DNA of 49,140 bases from Thraustochytrium sp. TN22 (lineage: Eukaryota; Sar; Bigyra; Thraustochytrida; Thraustochytriidae), in assembly GCA_013306675.1 (NCBI GenBank), contig JABLUY010000261.1:1-49140 (forward strand), given 5' to 3'. The position numbers and the translations under genes are program-made. Of this stretch, positions 8,430 through 17,733 are shown one piece after another. Each line of letters starts with the position of its first letter. Within the stretch, counting starts at the first letter, position 1. The notes under the pieces are model-generated. The model saw only the letters and a program-made list of their open reading frames with translations, did no database searches and was not told the origin of the DNA.

Positions 8430-11400
8430 ATGAGCGCGGACGGCGAAGCGGCGGCCGCCGCCGCGACCGCGCCCCCAGCGGGCGGCGGCGGCGGCGGTTC
8501 TCCCGGCGGCGGGGATGACGGCGCGGCGGCGAGCGCGGAGGAGGTGGCGCGCCTGCGCGGCGAGGTGCAGGCGCGCGAGCAGGCGCTGCAGGAGCTCAAG
8601 AGCCGCACGAAGGACTTCGTGCAGAAACTGAGGGCCGAGCTGGCCGACCGCGATGCGCAGATCAAGGCGTTTGATGAGCGGGAGCAGGCGCTCAAGACCA
8701 AGGCGCGCGCGGCCGTGGTCAAGCTGCAGGAACGCCTCGCGGAGGCGGAGCCCAAGGCGGAGGAGGCAGCGGCTAAGCTCGCGGAGAAGGAGACTGAGCT
8801 CGCGCGCGCCGAGGCCAAGCTGCAGGCGCAGGCGCAGGAGCTCGAGCAGCGTGGGGTGACAGACGCAACGCGCGCGGAGGAGATGGGGCGTGAGGTCGCG
8901 CGCCTGGAGGCCAAGCTACTGGAGCTTCAGGAGCAGGAGAAGAGCGCCGCGGCGGAGCGCGCGCGACTCGAAAGTGAGCTAGAGGTTTCACAAAAGCAAG
9001 CGCTCGAACAGGCGCAGGCGCTTGAGCAGGTGCAAGAGGACGCGGCGGCCCTGCGCGCTGAGCTGGACTCGGCGCGCAGCGCGCAAGAGCAACTGGAGGT
9101 TGCACAAGATCAGGCGCTCCAACAGGCGCAGGCGCTTGAGCAGGCGCAAGAAGACGCGGCGGCCCTGCGCGCTGAGCTGGACTCGGTGCGCAGCGCACAG
9201 GAGCAATTGGAGGCCGCCCAGCCGCCGCCGCCGCAGACGGCCTCGGAGGACCTCCTGGGCATGAGCGGCTTCGAAGACGATGGCGAGGATGCGGCAGCCG
9301 GCACCGCGTCGGCCGATCCTGGCGACCATGCCAGCATTGAAGAGGTCAAATGGCGTACCCTGTGCCAGCAACTCGAGGAGGAGGTGAGCGAGCTCCGCGA
9401 GAAGCTGTCCAAGGCAGACAAGCAGGCCCACCTGGAGCAAAAGGGCCTGGAGGCGCGCAAGGACGACGAGCGCGAGGGCGCTAAGCCTGCTGGTGGGGCG
9501 CACGAGGACTTGCAGCACCAACTCGAACTCGAGTGCGCCGAGCTTCGGGCGCTCGTGGAGCAGCTGGAGCAGCAGGCCGCTGACCGCGCCGAAGAGCTAG
9601 AGTCGGCGTTGGCACGCAATAGTGAGCGTGTCGCGGAGCTCGAGACTGCCAGGGAGTCGGTTGCGGAGCTCGATGAAACCCTGGCTCGCAAGACGGCGCG
9701 AATTGCAGAGCTCGAGCAGGCCCTCGCAGTTGAAGCGCCCGCCGTGGGCGACACGAGTGTCGTGGAGCCCGACGAGGACGAATCGCTCGACAAGAGCGAA
9801 CAGGCTTCTCGTGTGGCCGCGCTTGAGGCGAAGCTAAGTGCGGCCGAGACGGAACGCGAGTCTCGAGTGGCCGACCTGGAAGAGCTCCTAACTGAGCGCG
9901 ACTCGCGAGTCGCCGACCTGCAAGAGCTTCTGACCGAGCGTGACTCGCAAGTGGCTGGCCTGCAAGAGAGCCTGTCCGTGCGCGAGACCCGCGTCAAGGA
10001 GCTTGAGGAGCACGCGGCGGAGCGGGACGCGCGCGTTACGGAGCTGGAGGAGATGCTGACACAACTGGACGCGGCGACCGCGGCACACGAAAAGGCTTTG
10101 ACGCAGGCTCAGGCGGAAGCAGTGTCGGCCAAGGCGGAGGCGGAGCAGGGCTCGGAGCGCGCGGAGCTCTTGGAGCAAGCGCTGGCGGAGGCGAATACGG
10201 CAAGTAGCAAGGCGGGCGAGGAGGCCGAGGAGGCGAGACGCGAGGCGGAGGAAGCGCGCGCTGCGTTGCGCGAGGTGCGCGAAAGCTCAGCGGCAACGGA
10301 CTCGTCGCGCGAGAAGGAGCTGGAGGGCCTCAAGGAGCTGGTGCGCGAGAGCGACGCGGACCGCGAGGAATTGCGGCGAGCGCTGGAGCAGGCGAACGCA
10401 AGCGTGGCGCAGCTGGAGCGCGACCTGGCGGCGCAGGCCGCGGCGCACGCGGAGCAGGTGGCGAACTTTGAGAGCGCGCGCGCGGCGGCGGAGGCAAAGC
10501 ACGCGGAAGCGCTGCAGGGTATGCAGGAGCGGCAGGCACTGGCGGTGGCGGCGAAGCTGGAGCAGGAGTCGCTGGTGGAGCGGCTGCGTGAGGACCTGAA
10601 GCGCGAGCGAGCCGAGGCGAACGAAATGCGGCGCAAGGCCAAGGCGTACATGGACGGGCTGGTGAAGAAGCACACGGACGCGCTTGCGGAGGCGCAGGCG
10701 CAGGCGGAGGCGAGCGCGGCGCGAGCGCAGGGCGAGCACGCTGCGGAGCTGGAGCGCGTTCTGGGCGAGCTGGAGGTGGCGCGCGCCGAGCTGGAGGCAG
10801 CGCGCGTCGAGGTGAGCGCGGAGGCGCAGCGGCGCGAGGCGCGCATCCGCGAGCTGGAGGGCCTCTTGACGGAGACGACGTCTGCGACGCAGCGCGAGGC
10901 GGAGGCGATCCGCATCACGGAGCAGAAGATGCAGGCGAGCGTGGAGGCGCAGGCGCAGGAGGTGCGCAACCACAAGCGCCTGCGGCAGCAGGCCAAGAAG
11001 GAGGCGCTGGCGCTGGCGCAGCAGGTGGAGGAGCTGCACGAGACGCTGTCCATGGTGACCCAGCGCGTCAATTCGGTGCTCCTGCCGCGCATGCGCGACG
11101 CGTCTTCCTCGGCGCGCGGCATCGAGCTGCAGTTGGACGCGGCGCTGTCCGCGAGCGAGGCGCAGGACGCGCGCGGGTCCTCGCGCCCCATGCGCCTGCG
11201 CAGCGTGGGCAGCAGCAGCCACCTGAGCCTGGCTGGCACGGACGATGGGTCGGCCGCCGAGGACGACGACGGTACCGAGGACCTTGCGGGCGGCAATTTG
11301 CTCGGCGATGAGGACGAGGAGATGTCCATGGCCGAGGCGACGCAGGCGCGGCGGCGGCGCGCCTCGAGTCTTAAGGCGTCTGCTGCGCGCGTGGACCGCC

Positions 11401-11747
11401 TGCAGCGCCAGCTGACCGCGCTGCTGGCTGCGCTGGCGCGTATCCACGACAAGTCGCGCGACATTTGCGACCGCGCGCTCGAGTCGCCCTCGGCCGTCTC
11501 GCTCATTGTGACCAGCGTGCGCCGGTCCGTGGAGGACTGCTTCATCAGCCGCACGGCGCCCGCGCCGCACGCGCTGCCCGCCACGCATGCGGTGCGTTCT
11601 TCCACCTCCTCGTCCTCGTCTTCGTCCATCACCTCGCCGGCATCGGCCCACGCGCCCTCGTCCTCGCGCCGTGGAGGCCGGCAGCAGCCGCACTACACGG
11701 AAGTTTCGCAGGAGGACGCGGCCGCGCTCTCGAGCGACGCAGCCTGA
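8430..11747 (+). CDS. Long coiled-coil protein, golgin- or myosin-tail-like
   Basis: The 1105-residue product starts at the first in-frame ATG. After a Gly/Ala-rich N-terminus (residues 1-45), residues about 45-900 are almost continuous heptad-like Glu/Ala/Leu/Arg sequence, a long parallel coiled coil. There are internal repeats: two 38-residue units (DNA 8979-9092 and 9093-9206) and a run of 14-residue units of the form RVADLEELLTERDS near residues 470-540. The last 200 residues are less helical, with acidic (DDDGTEDLAGG) and Ser-rich tracts and no GRIP, kinesin or kinase motif that I can see. Such proteins usually act as tethers or scaffolds at Golgi, centrosome or cytoskeleton. No specific orthologue is claimed. 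Confidence 0.82.
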   Translation: MSADGEAAAAAATAPPAGGGGGGSPGGGDDGAAASAEEVARLRGEVQAREQALQELKSRTKDFVQKLRAELADRDAQIKAFDEREQALKTKARAAVVKLQERLAEAEPKAEEAAAKLAEKETELARAEAKLQAQAQELEQRGVTDATRAEEMGREVARLEAKLLELQEQEKSAAAERARLESELEVSQKQALEQAQALEQVQEDAAALRAELDSARSAQEQLEVAQDQALQQAQALEQAQEDAAALRAELDSVRSAQEQLEAAQPPPPQTASEDLLGMSGFEDDGEDAAAGTASADPGDHASIEEVKWRTLCQQLEEEVSELREKLSKADKQAHLEQKGLEARKDDEREGAKPAGGAHEDLQHQLELECAELRALVEQLEQQAADRAEELESALARNSERVAELETARESVAELDETLARKTARIAELEQALAVEAPAVGDTSVVEPDEDESLDKSEQASRVAALEAKLSAAETERESRVADLEELLTERDSRVADLQELLTERDSQVAGLQESLSVRETRVKELEEHAAERDARVTELEEMLTQLDAATAAHEKALTQAQAEAVSAKAEAEQGSERAELLEQALAEANTASSKAGEEAEEARREAEEARAALREVRESSAATDSSREKELEGLKELVRESDADREELRRALEQANASVAQLERDLAAQAAAHAEQVANFESARAAAEAKHAEALQGMQERQALAVAAKLEQESLVERLREDLKRERAEANEMRRKAKAYMDGLVKKHTDALAEAQAQAEASAARAQGEHAAELERVLGELEVARAELEAARVEVSAEAQRREARIRELEGLLTETTSATQREAEAIRITEQKMQASVEAQAQEVRNHKRLRQQAKKEALALAQQVEELHETLSMVTQRVNSVLLPRMRDASSSARGIELQLDAALSASEAQDARGSSRPMRLRSVGSSSHLSLAGTDDGSAAEDDDGTEDLAGGNLLGDEDEEMSMAEATQARRRRASSLKASAARVDRLQRQLTALLAALARIHDKSRDICDRALESPSAVSLIVTSVRRSVEDCFISRTAPAPHALPATHAVRSSTSSSSSSSITSPASAHAPSSSRRGGRQQPHYTEVSQEDAAALSSDAA
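8979..9206 (+). repeat. Two tandem 114-bp repeats in the coiled-coil gene
   Basis: Units 8979-9092 and 9093-9206 are nearly identical and encode 38 residues each, both containing EDAAALRAELDS and RSAQEQLE. The repeat is in frame and its length is not a multiple of seven, so it shifts the heptad register unless a skip residue compensates. The high DNA identity points to a recent duplication. Confidence 0.8.
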
Positions 11748-12741
11748 TCCGAATCCTGAGTCAGTCAGTGGACCCGGGAGGTGAGTCTAAAAAGCCAAAC
11801 CTCGTCGACACCGGCCATCACCACCTCAGGCTGCCTGCAGTGCGGAGCACGAGAGAAGACGCGCTGGCTGCGGCCACGGCTGCCATCACCAGGCAGCGCG
11901 CACTGTGTCAAGACTCGGACCGTGCGTGCCAACTCTGCGAAGCGAGCCCTCGGGCGCCCTCGGGGCGGGCGTCCTCTGCGCCGTCTGCGGGCGGGCGCCC
12001 CGGGCCGGGCCTACGAGCGAGCGTCCTCTGCGGGAAGGCGGCGCGCGGCTGGCGGGCGGGCGCTGCTGCCTGGGCGCCTCCGCACGACTCTAGCTAGTGC
12101 TGGCTGCCGCTGCACGTGCCGCGCTGCGCACAGTCATCATCAGTCACTGACAGTGAGTGTCAGCGAGGCGGCGTCACAGGACAGTCCCGCGCGAGCTGAG
12201 CTAAGATAGGTTACCGTCGCAGCGAGTCCAGGTCGCGGCCGTTGATCGCCAGCGAGCGAGCGGCACGGCGGCGCCAGGCCAACCCTCGCGGCCCCAGCCC
12301 GCGCGCGGCGCAGCGGCGCGGCGGGCGCGGCTGCGCCTGCTTTAGGGCTGTCCGGCGGCAGCGGCGCGCAGACTCGCGGCGCGCCCCCGTGCGCGGCACG
12401 TGCGCGCGGCGGCGCAGGCCGGCGCGTGCGCGGAGAGAAGGGCGCGCACGCGGGCGCGGCGCGAGTCCCGCGCGGCGGGCCCACAGGGCGAGCGCGAGCA
12501 GGGCAGAGGCGGCGGAGACGGGCGCGGCCGAGGCAGGCGCGCGGGCGGCAGACGAGCGAGCGGGCGAGAGGGCGAGAGGGCGAGCCTGAGCAGAGCCCAG
12601 GCACGCAGGCGGACGCGCCAGACCCCGCCACACGGCTCAGGCAGGCGCTGGCAGGCAGGCAGACAGGCAGGCAGGGCTGGCGGAGCGGCGAGCGGTACGG
12701 GCGCAGCTCGCTCGCGCTCGCTCGCAGACGCGGCAGGCGAA
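11748..12741 (+). promoter_or_regulatory. 990-bp intergenic region and 5' leader of the 7TM gene
   Basis: No convincing gene. The proximal half holds an inverted repeat CACTGACAGTG near 12145 and a short CTAGCTAG element near 12090. The distal half (12240-12740) is very GC-rich, with (GCGAGAGG)n-like and (CAGG)n microsatellites (12640-12680) leading to the ATG at 12742. Open frames here begin with GTG and have Arg/Ala composition typical of GC-rich noncoding DNA. Confidence 0.5.
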
Positions 12742-14079
12742 ATGTCCTTCGTGGGGCACGTGGAGCTGTTCTTGGACTGCCGGGAGGCGGGGTCCGAGTG
12801 CACGAGCAGCTTCATCTTCGCGTCGACCGGCGTGTGCAACGTGACGACGGGGCTGTGCGAGTGCGCAGACGGGTTCTCTGGGCGCGATGACTGGTCGCTC
12901 TTCAACGACTGCCGCGTGAACGAGGACCTGCAGCACTTCTTGTGGGTGATTAGCACGATCACGGCGAGCGTGTCGCTGGCGACGTCGGCGCTGGGGTTCG
13001 TGTATCTGTTCTCGCACTGGCGCATCGGCAAGGCGCCCATGAAGCGCCTCTCGGAGTTGCGCAGGTCCCTGCCACGCAAAGGCAGCAAGGCGAGCAACGC
13101 GTCGCCCGTGGTAACGCGCGTGCCTGGGTCACCCATGTCCTCGTCGCGGCACCTGTCTTCGCGGCAGAGCTCGCTGGAACATCTCCCGACGCCGACGCAA
13201 ATGAACCACATGCGGCGCCAGGTGCGGCAGATCCGCAAGCGCCAACGCTGGACCTTTGCGACGCTGACGCTCTTTTTGACCTGGTCGTGCGGCTCGCTCC
13301 TCTACTACGTCGGCTTCCTGGCCGGCAACTACCGGCACGACCGGTCTTGGGTGCAAGACTTTGGCATGGCCATTGCGGCGAGCGCCATCTTCTCCGCACT
13401 CTGGGCCTTCTTCTACATCTGGTATCAGCAGCTACCATCGCTGCGCCTCTACGGAAAGCTCTTCGACGTGAACTCCATCCTCATCCGGCGGCCCAACCTG
13501 GTGCTGTACATGATCCACTTTCGCATCGTCTTCATCAACGTCGCCACCTTGTTGTTGCTTCTCGTCGTGCCGTATGCCATCGACACCTCGGAGCCCACGC
13601 GCACGCTGTGCGACTCCATCTTTTTGCTCTTCACGTCGGTTTGGGTCTTCGACTTCATCGTGGTGGCGCTCGTGGCCATTGGGATTCTGCGCAAGCTCTT
13701 CCTCACGCTCAAGAATCTCAGTGTTCAGACGCAGCAGCAGGGCGTCACGTCTGGCGTCGAACGGGCCACCTTCAATAAGGCTCTCGAGACGCTGGACTTT
13801 ATGTGGCGCGCCATCATCACACTCGGACCCATCGTTGTGGCGCTGCTGCTCGCAGCCACCCTCATTGAGGACGTGCGCACGCGCATGTACCTCGCGCTGA
13901 ACGTGGTCGTCCTCATCGCCAATCTCGCCATTGTCATCATAAACTTCGTCATCGTCTTCCGCCTGGCTGGCAACCGGAACAAGCCCGAAGATGCGGACTC
14001 GGAGCCGCCCGAGGAGTTGTCCTTTACCGAGGTCATCGACCGCGAGAACAGTCCCGGCGTGGAACCGCTCAGGTTGTGA
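12742..14079 (+). CDS. Seven-helix membrane protein with Cys-rich EGF-like N-terminus
   Basis: The 445-residue product begins at the first in-frame ATG. Residues 1-60 have six cysteines (13, 20, 32, 39, 41, 57) with CNVTTGLCECADGFSG, an EGF-like half-module. I see no classical signal peptide. Seven hydrophobic segments follow, beginning near HFLWVISTITASVSLATS (about residue 65) and ending with NLAIVIINFVIVF (about residue 395). A long basic, Ser-rich loop (RRSLPRKGSKAS) lies between helices 1 and 2. The C-terminal tail is short and acidic. The topology is like a receptor, with an external Cys-rich module and 7TM core, but there is no DRY or NPxxY motif, so it is not a recognisable class A GPCR. 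A sensory or receptor role is inference only. Confidence 0.8.
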   Translation: MSFVGHVELFLDCREAGSECTSSFIFASTGVCNVTTGLCECADGFSGRDDWSLFNDCRVNEDLQHFLWVISTITASVSLATSALGFVYLFSHWRIGKAPMKRLSELRRSLPRKGSKASNASPVVTRVPGSPMSSSRHLSSRQSSLEHLPTPTQMNHMRRQVRQIRKRQRWTFATLTLFLTWSCGSLLYYVGFLAGNYRHDRSWVQDFGMAIAASAIFSALWAFFYIWYQQLPSLRLYGKLFDVNSILIRRPNLVLYMIHFRIVFINVATLLLLLVVPYAIDTSEPTRTLCDSIFLLFTSVWVFDFIVVALVAIGILRKLFLTLKNLSVQTQQQGVTSGVERATFNKALETLDFMWRAIITLGPIVVALLLAATLIEDVRTRMYLALNVVVLIANLAIVIINFVIVFRLAGNRNKPEDADSEPPEELSFTEVIDRENSPGVEPLRL

Positions 14080-14440
14080 GAGACCCTTTCGGCGTGGTGA
14101 GGCGGACTGTGTCGTCCAGCTTTTCAGGAGGCGGACGCCGCGGCGGTTGGGTCGAGCGAGCTCTGTGTACTGTGAAGAATCTCGATCCTTTCTTCTTCTA
14201 ACTAACTTTGCTGCATGTGTGCGGTCGCTGTGCTGGCCGGGGCATCGGAGGTCAGGTCTGCGTCGAGCGAGCGAGCCCAACCATGGCATCCGTGCGCAGC
14301 TTGCGTGCGACCGACACTAACTACGCTCTGAAAAGGTGCACAGCACAGAGTTTTGCCACCACTCATTGCTCTTCGCCACTACTGCCCTTGACCTTGTCGT
14401 CCAAGTGTGCCTGGCTGCATGTGAATGGCGCGATTGTCGA
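14080..14440. other. Convergent 3' intergenic region
   Basis: This 361-bp stretch lies between the ends of the 7TM gene and the acetyltransferase-like gene. It is less GC-rich than the coding DNA, with T-rich patches (near 14190) expected of 3' UTRs. I see no gene or repeat in it. Confidence 0.5.
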
Positions 14441-15460
14441 CTACTTGAATTGCCTCAGGTCCATGACATAGAGCACGCAGCCGCAGTCCGTTGGACCAAT
14501 GAAAGCGCCGCCTTCGACCTTGTGGTCTGCGTACGCCTCCACTTGTATGGCCGTGCAGCCGTACTTGTCGCAGACCGTTCCGGTCCATGGGTTGCTGGCC
14601 TCAATGACGATGAAGTCATGGCCGCACTCGCGCAAGCGCACCATGGAGGCGACGAACGCGCGCTCGGCGTCCACGGGCGACTTGCCGGCCACCAAGAAGT
14701 GGTGGCCGACCCGGCCCTCGCGCCAGGCGCTCTCAAAGCCGTCCAAGTGCGCTGTACAGAAGCCGAACGCCTCGGCGTTTTGCTTCTCCAACAGGGCGAA
14801 GACGGAATCAAGTCCCTTGATGAGTGGCGACGACGCCGCCGACTCGGACTCGGACTCATGCCGTAGCGTCTCATTAAAGGCAGCGCCTGCGCGCACGCCC
14901 TGGGCGTCCACCACGACCAAGGATGCCTGCTTGAAGTGGTCTGCAGCGAGCATCTCGCGAAACGTCGCGCGGTAAGCGTCGCGGTCGATGATGCCCAGCT
15001 CGCAGAGGTGCGAGGACATGGGCGCGCGCTCCATGAACTGGCTAATGACAAAGTCCTTGATGGCCTCCTGCTCCAGCGCCGTCTGCGACGCCAGCGGGCG
15101 CACTTCGTGTCCGGCGAGCAGGTCCTTGGCCGCGGCGGCCAGGCTCGCGGCGGCCTGCGCAGGGTCCGACCTCAGAAGCAGCTGCGGCGTCACGAGGAGA
15201 CCCGACCGCACCTCGAGGCCACTTGCAAGATCCTCGCCGCGCTCGGCGCGCTGGCACAGCGCCTCGCGCTCGGCCTGCGACACGCCCTGCGCGCACACGG
15301 TCTGCACGACCTCGTATCCATGCTTCTTGTGCGTCTGGCGCACGCGAATGCGCACCTCGGCGCCGTCGGCGCTCTCCTCCACCTCCACGCCCGCCAGCGT
15401 GAAGTCCGTCGCGCCCCTGGCCAGCGCCGGGTGCGGCTGCGTCGCCACCACGAGCCGCAT
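14441..15460 (-). CDS. Possible GNAT-like acetyltransferase
   Basis: The 339-residue product starts at an ATG. The C-terminal third resembles the end of a GNAT fold: a helix with ERAFVASMVRLRECG, then the strand HDFIVIEASNPWTG, the helix TVCDKYGCTAIQV and a final strand. This is similar to the late motifs of polyamine/arylalkylamine acetyltransferases, in which a conserved Asn precedes a helix. The central part has a helix with FREMLAADHF and the strand SLVVVDAQG. An acetyl-CoA loop of the Q/RxxGxG/A type is not clear, so an enzyme role is tentative. The N-terminal 100 residues are a separate mixed alpha/beta region that I do not recognise. It is transcribed away from the HDAC gene, from a shared upstream region of 2.3 kb. 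Confidence 0.55.
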   Translation of the reverse strand: MRLVVATQPHPALARGATDFTLAGVEVEESADGAEVRIRVRQTHKKHGYEVVQTVCAQGVSQAEREALCQRAERGEDLASGLEVRSGLLVTPQLLLRSDPAQAAASLAAAAKDLLAGHEVRPLASQTALEQEAIKDFVISQFMERAPMSSHLCELGIIDRDAYRATFREMLAADHFKQASLVVVDAQGVRAGAAFNETLRHESESESAASSPLIKGLDSVFALLEKQNAEAFGFCTAHLDGFESAWREGRVGHHFLVAGKSPVDAERAFVASMVRLRECGHDFIVIEASNPWTGTVCDKYGCTAIQVEAYADHKVEGGAFIGPTDCGCVLYVMDLRQFK

Positions 15461-16185
15461 AGCTCGAGCTTGCCGATGCTGTACTGTCGGGGGCTGCCAC
15501 GCCCCAGCGCCAAGCAGAGAGGGCGCCGGCGGCGGGCAGCAAAATAATTCTCCAAGGTTCTCCGCAGGCGATGCTGGCGCATGGAACTAATCTCCGTATC
15601 CATGTAGTAGTTCCCACCACCCTTCTTCGTGGGGTAAGATAGCTACTACTTACGGGCCTGTCACGGCCACGTAGTCGTGAGCTACTCAAGTTCGTCTCGG
15701 CCGGCGCGCACGATGGATCAACTTTGAGGCCTCGCGCGGGGCTTCGAAACAGCCGTCCCGGCGTCTCGGGCCTGGCTGTGACAGAGCGCGACGCGACTTA
15801 CGCCACGTCGCGGCGCGCGGCGCGACTCGCCGGACCCGGGATCGCATCACCAAAGCAGCCTGCGACCCCGTAAGTACCGTGACAGTGTAAGTTATCTCAC
15901 CAGGCAGGCAGGCAGGGACCAGCTGGCAGGCAGGGCAGGCGTCGTCTGCCAGTCCGTGCTAGGCGTAAACCCTCTGACGGTGCGACGTCACGGTGTCAAC
16001 GCTAAGCTCGCACGCCGCAAGGCAGCCAAGGCTCGCAGGCCGCCGCGACTCGGACGCGCCGCCGGTCCGTCCTCGGCCGTCCTCGCCGCGCGGGCGTCCC
16101 GCGCCTCGGCTGGCCCGCCTCCGCCCTCGCGCGGCGGCCGCCTCGCGAGGCGGCCGGGCGCGGCAGGCAGGCAGGCAGGTCCCAG

Positions 16186-16222
16186 AGCTAGCTAGCTAGC
16201 GAGCGAGCGAGCGAGCGAGCGC
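16186..16222. repeat. (AGCT)n/(GAGC)n compound microsatellite
   Basis: AGCTAGCTAGCTAGC is followed directly by about five GAGC units. AGCT repeats are self-complementary and recur at 17632, 20357, 27623, 40764 and 48829, always outside coding sequence. Confidence 0.8.
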
Positions 16223-17011
16223 GCGCAAACCTTCAAGGGCGCCGGCCAGGGCAGCGCCTGCCGGAGCGGCGCCGGTGGATGCGAGACGAAGCGGGCAAGG
16301 ACTCGGAGCACGCAGGCCGCACGCACGTACGACGAGTCGGTGTGGTTCAAGTTGTGCCACGGCGTGAGCGGAAGGTCAAGGCGCTCCGTCCCCTGCCGCC
16401 CCCTGCCAAGGCCGCTCGGGTTCTCCTCGCGCCCGAGGCGGCGCACGGCACAAACAAACAGTCGGTGCTACCCCGCTGCAGCAGGCCTGGGCGGCGGACT
16501 CGAGCCGCCGCGTTGCCGCGGTCGTCGGCATCCGCGCGTCCCCCGCCTTCGCCATCAGAACCGAGACGTCTCGCTCCAAGCGCCGCCTCGCGCGCCGCCT
16601 CGCCTCGCCTCGCCTGGCCTCGCTCGGCGCGCGCCGCGGCGCAGCTCTCGCGCGGTCCCTCGCGCGCCTCGTTCCTCGCGTGGCTGCTGCCTGCGACGTC
16701 AGCGCGTCACAGCGGCGTCGCGCATCCTCCCGCAGCATCGCAGCTCGTCGCATCGTCCCATCCATCCTCCGTGCGCCGTCGCCGGCCGCCCTTCGCGCGG
16801 CGCGGCCACGGCGCGCGGGGCTCGCCGCCGGGCTCTCCGCGCGGCGCGCGCGCGCCCTCCGCGCGCTCGTCCGTGTCCGGGCTCTGTCTGCGCCCGGCGG
16901 TCGGCGACCTGGCGCTCAGGCTCGGCCTGGCCTCATCTTTCTTTCTTTCTTTCTTTCTTACAGTGCAGCTACACAGTGCCTCACAGCGATCACAAGTGCC
17001 TCACAGTGCGC

Positions 17012-17046
17012 CAGTGCAAGTCTAGAGTGGCGGCAGACTTGCACTG
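17012..17046. repeat. Perfect 12-bp inverted repeat with 11-nt loop
   Basis: CAGTGCAAGTCT at 17012-17023 is matched by its exact reverse complement AGACTTGCACTG at 17035-17046, with an 11-nt spacer. It could form a stable hairpin in an HDAC leader transcript or be a dyad-symmetric protein-binding site. It stands out because its surroundings are simple GC repeats. Confidence 0.75.
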
Positions 17047-17151
17047 CACCGCGAATCCAGAACCTCGCGCGCACAAGGCGCCAAGCGCGGCGGCGCACTG
17101 CGGCGCCGCGGATAGCCGACTTGCGCCGCGGCGATAGCCGACTTGCCGCGG

Positions 17152-17194
17152 CGCGCGGCGCGGCGCGGCGCGGCGCGGCGCGGCGCGGCGCGGC
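17152..17194. repeat. (GGCGC)n pentanucleotide microsatellite
   Basis: About eight copies of a GGCGC unit in the HDAC upstream region, directly followed by other GC-only low-complexity sequence. Confidence 0.7.
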
Positions 17195-17733
17195 CGGCCG
17201 CCCGCCCGCCCGTCCTCCCGCCCGGCCTTCCGCCGGCGGCGGCCGCCGCGCGCGCGCGCGCGGCGCGCGCGCCCGGCGGCGCGGCGCGCGGCGCGCGGCC
17301 GCCCTGCGGCGGCGGCGGCGGCGGCGGCGGCGGTGGCGATCCATCCACCGTCGATTCGAATCGCCAGGCAGCAAGGTAGCTGCGCAAGCAAGCAGGGAGA
17401 CAGACAGACCTTCAACGAGGAAAAGGCGCGCGGCGGGCCCGCGCGCTCGCTCGCCTCGCCTCGCGCGCGGCGGCGCGGCGCGGCGGCGCGCTCGCTCGCT
17501 CGCTGGCTCGTGCGACGCGCGCGCGCCCCCTCCCCCCGCGCCCCCCGCGCCGCGTGCGGCGGCACCGGCGCTCGCCCGCGCGCGGGCGTGCGTGCGTGCG
17601 TGGTCCAGAGGCGGCGACGTGGAGAGGCTGTGCTAGCTAGCTAGCTTCTATAGAGGAAGAGGAGGAGCGAGCGAGCGGCCAGGGGAAGGCGAGGCGAGGC
17701 AGGCGCGCCGGACGGGCTGCCAGCGCCGGCAGG

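Larger units (their letters stand above)
15461..17733. promoter_or_regulatory. 2.3-kb divergent intergenic region rich in microsatellites
   Basis: No gene is supported. Contents in order: a short GTAAGATAGCTACTACTTAC element near 15635; (CAGG)n at 15903-15920 and 16163-16179; (AGCT)n at 16186-16200 running into (GAGC)n to about 16222; (CTTT)n at 16938-16960; a 12-bp inverted repeat at 17012-17046; a 22-bp-period repeat at 17111-17146; (GGCGC)n at 17152-17194; (CGG)n at 17308-17332; and (AGCT)n at 17632-17646. Frames crossing it are Arg/Ala/Pro-rich and lack protein-like composition. It probably contains the promoters of both flanking genes and a long HDAC 5' leader. Confidence 0.55.

Noticed and set aside
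10109-11693. Long minus-strand Ser/Arg/Ala frames opposite the coiled-coil gene.
   Set aside because: Complement of Glu/Ala/Leu codons read in reverse; no independent domain.
17345-17362. GATTCGAATC resembling a tRNA T-arm.
   Set aside because: No acceptor, D-arm or anticodon stem can be laid out around it; it is just a short palindrome.
16279-17636. Several open frames in the HDAC upstream region.
   Set aside because: They consist of Arg/Ala/Pro/Ser runs crossing microsatellites in several frames at once, with no domain.
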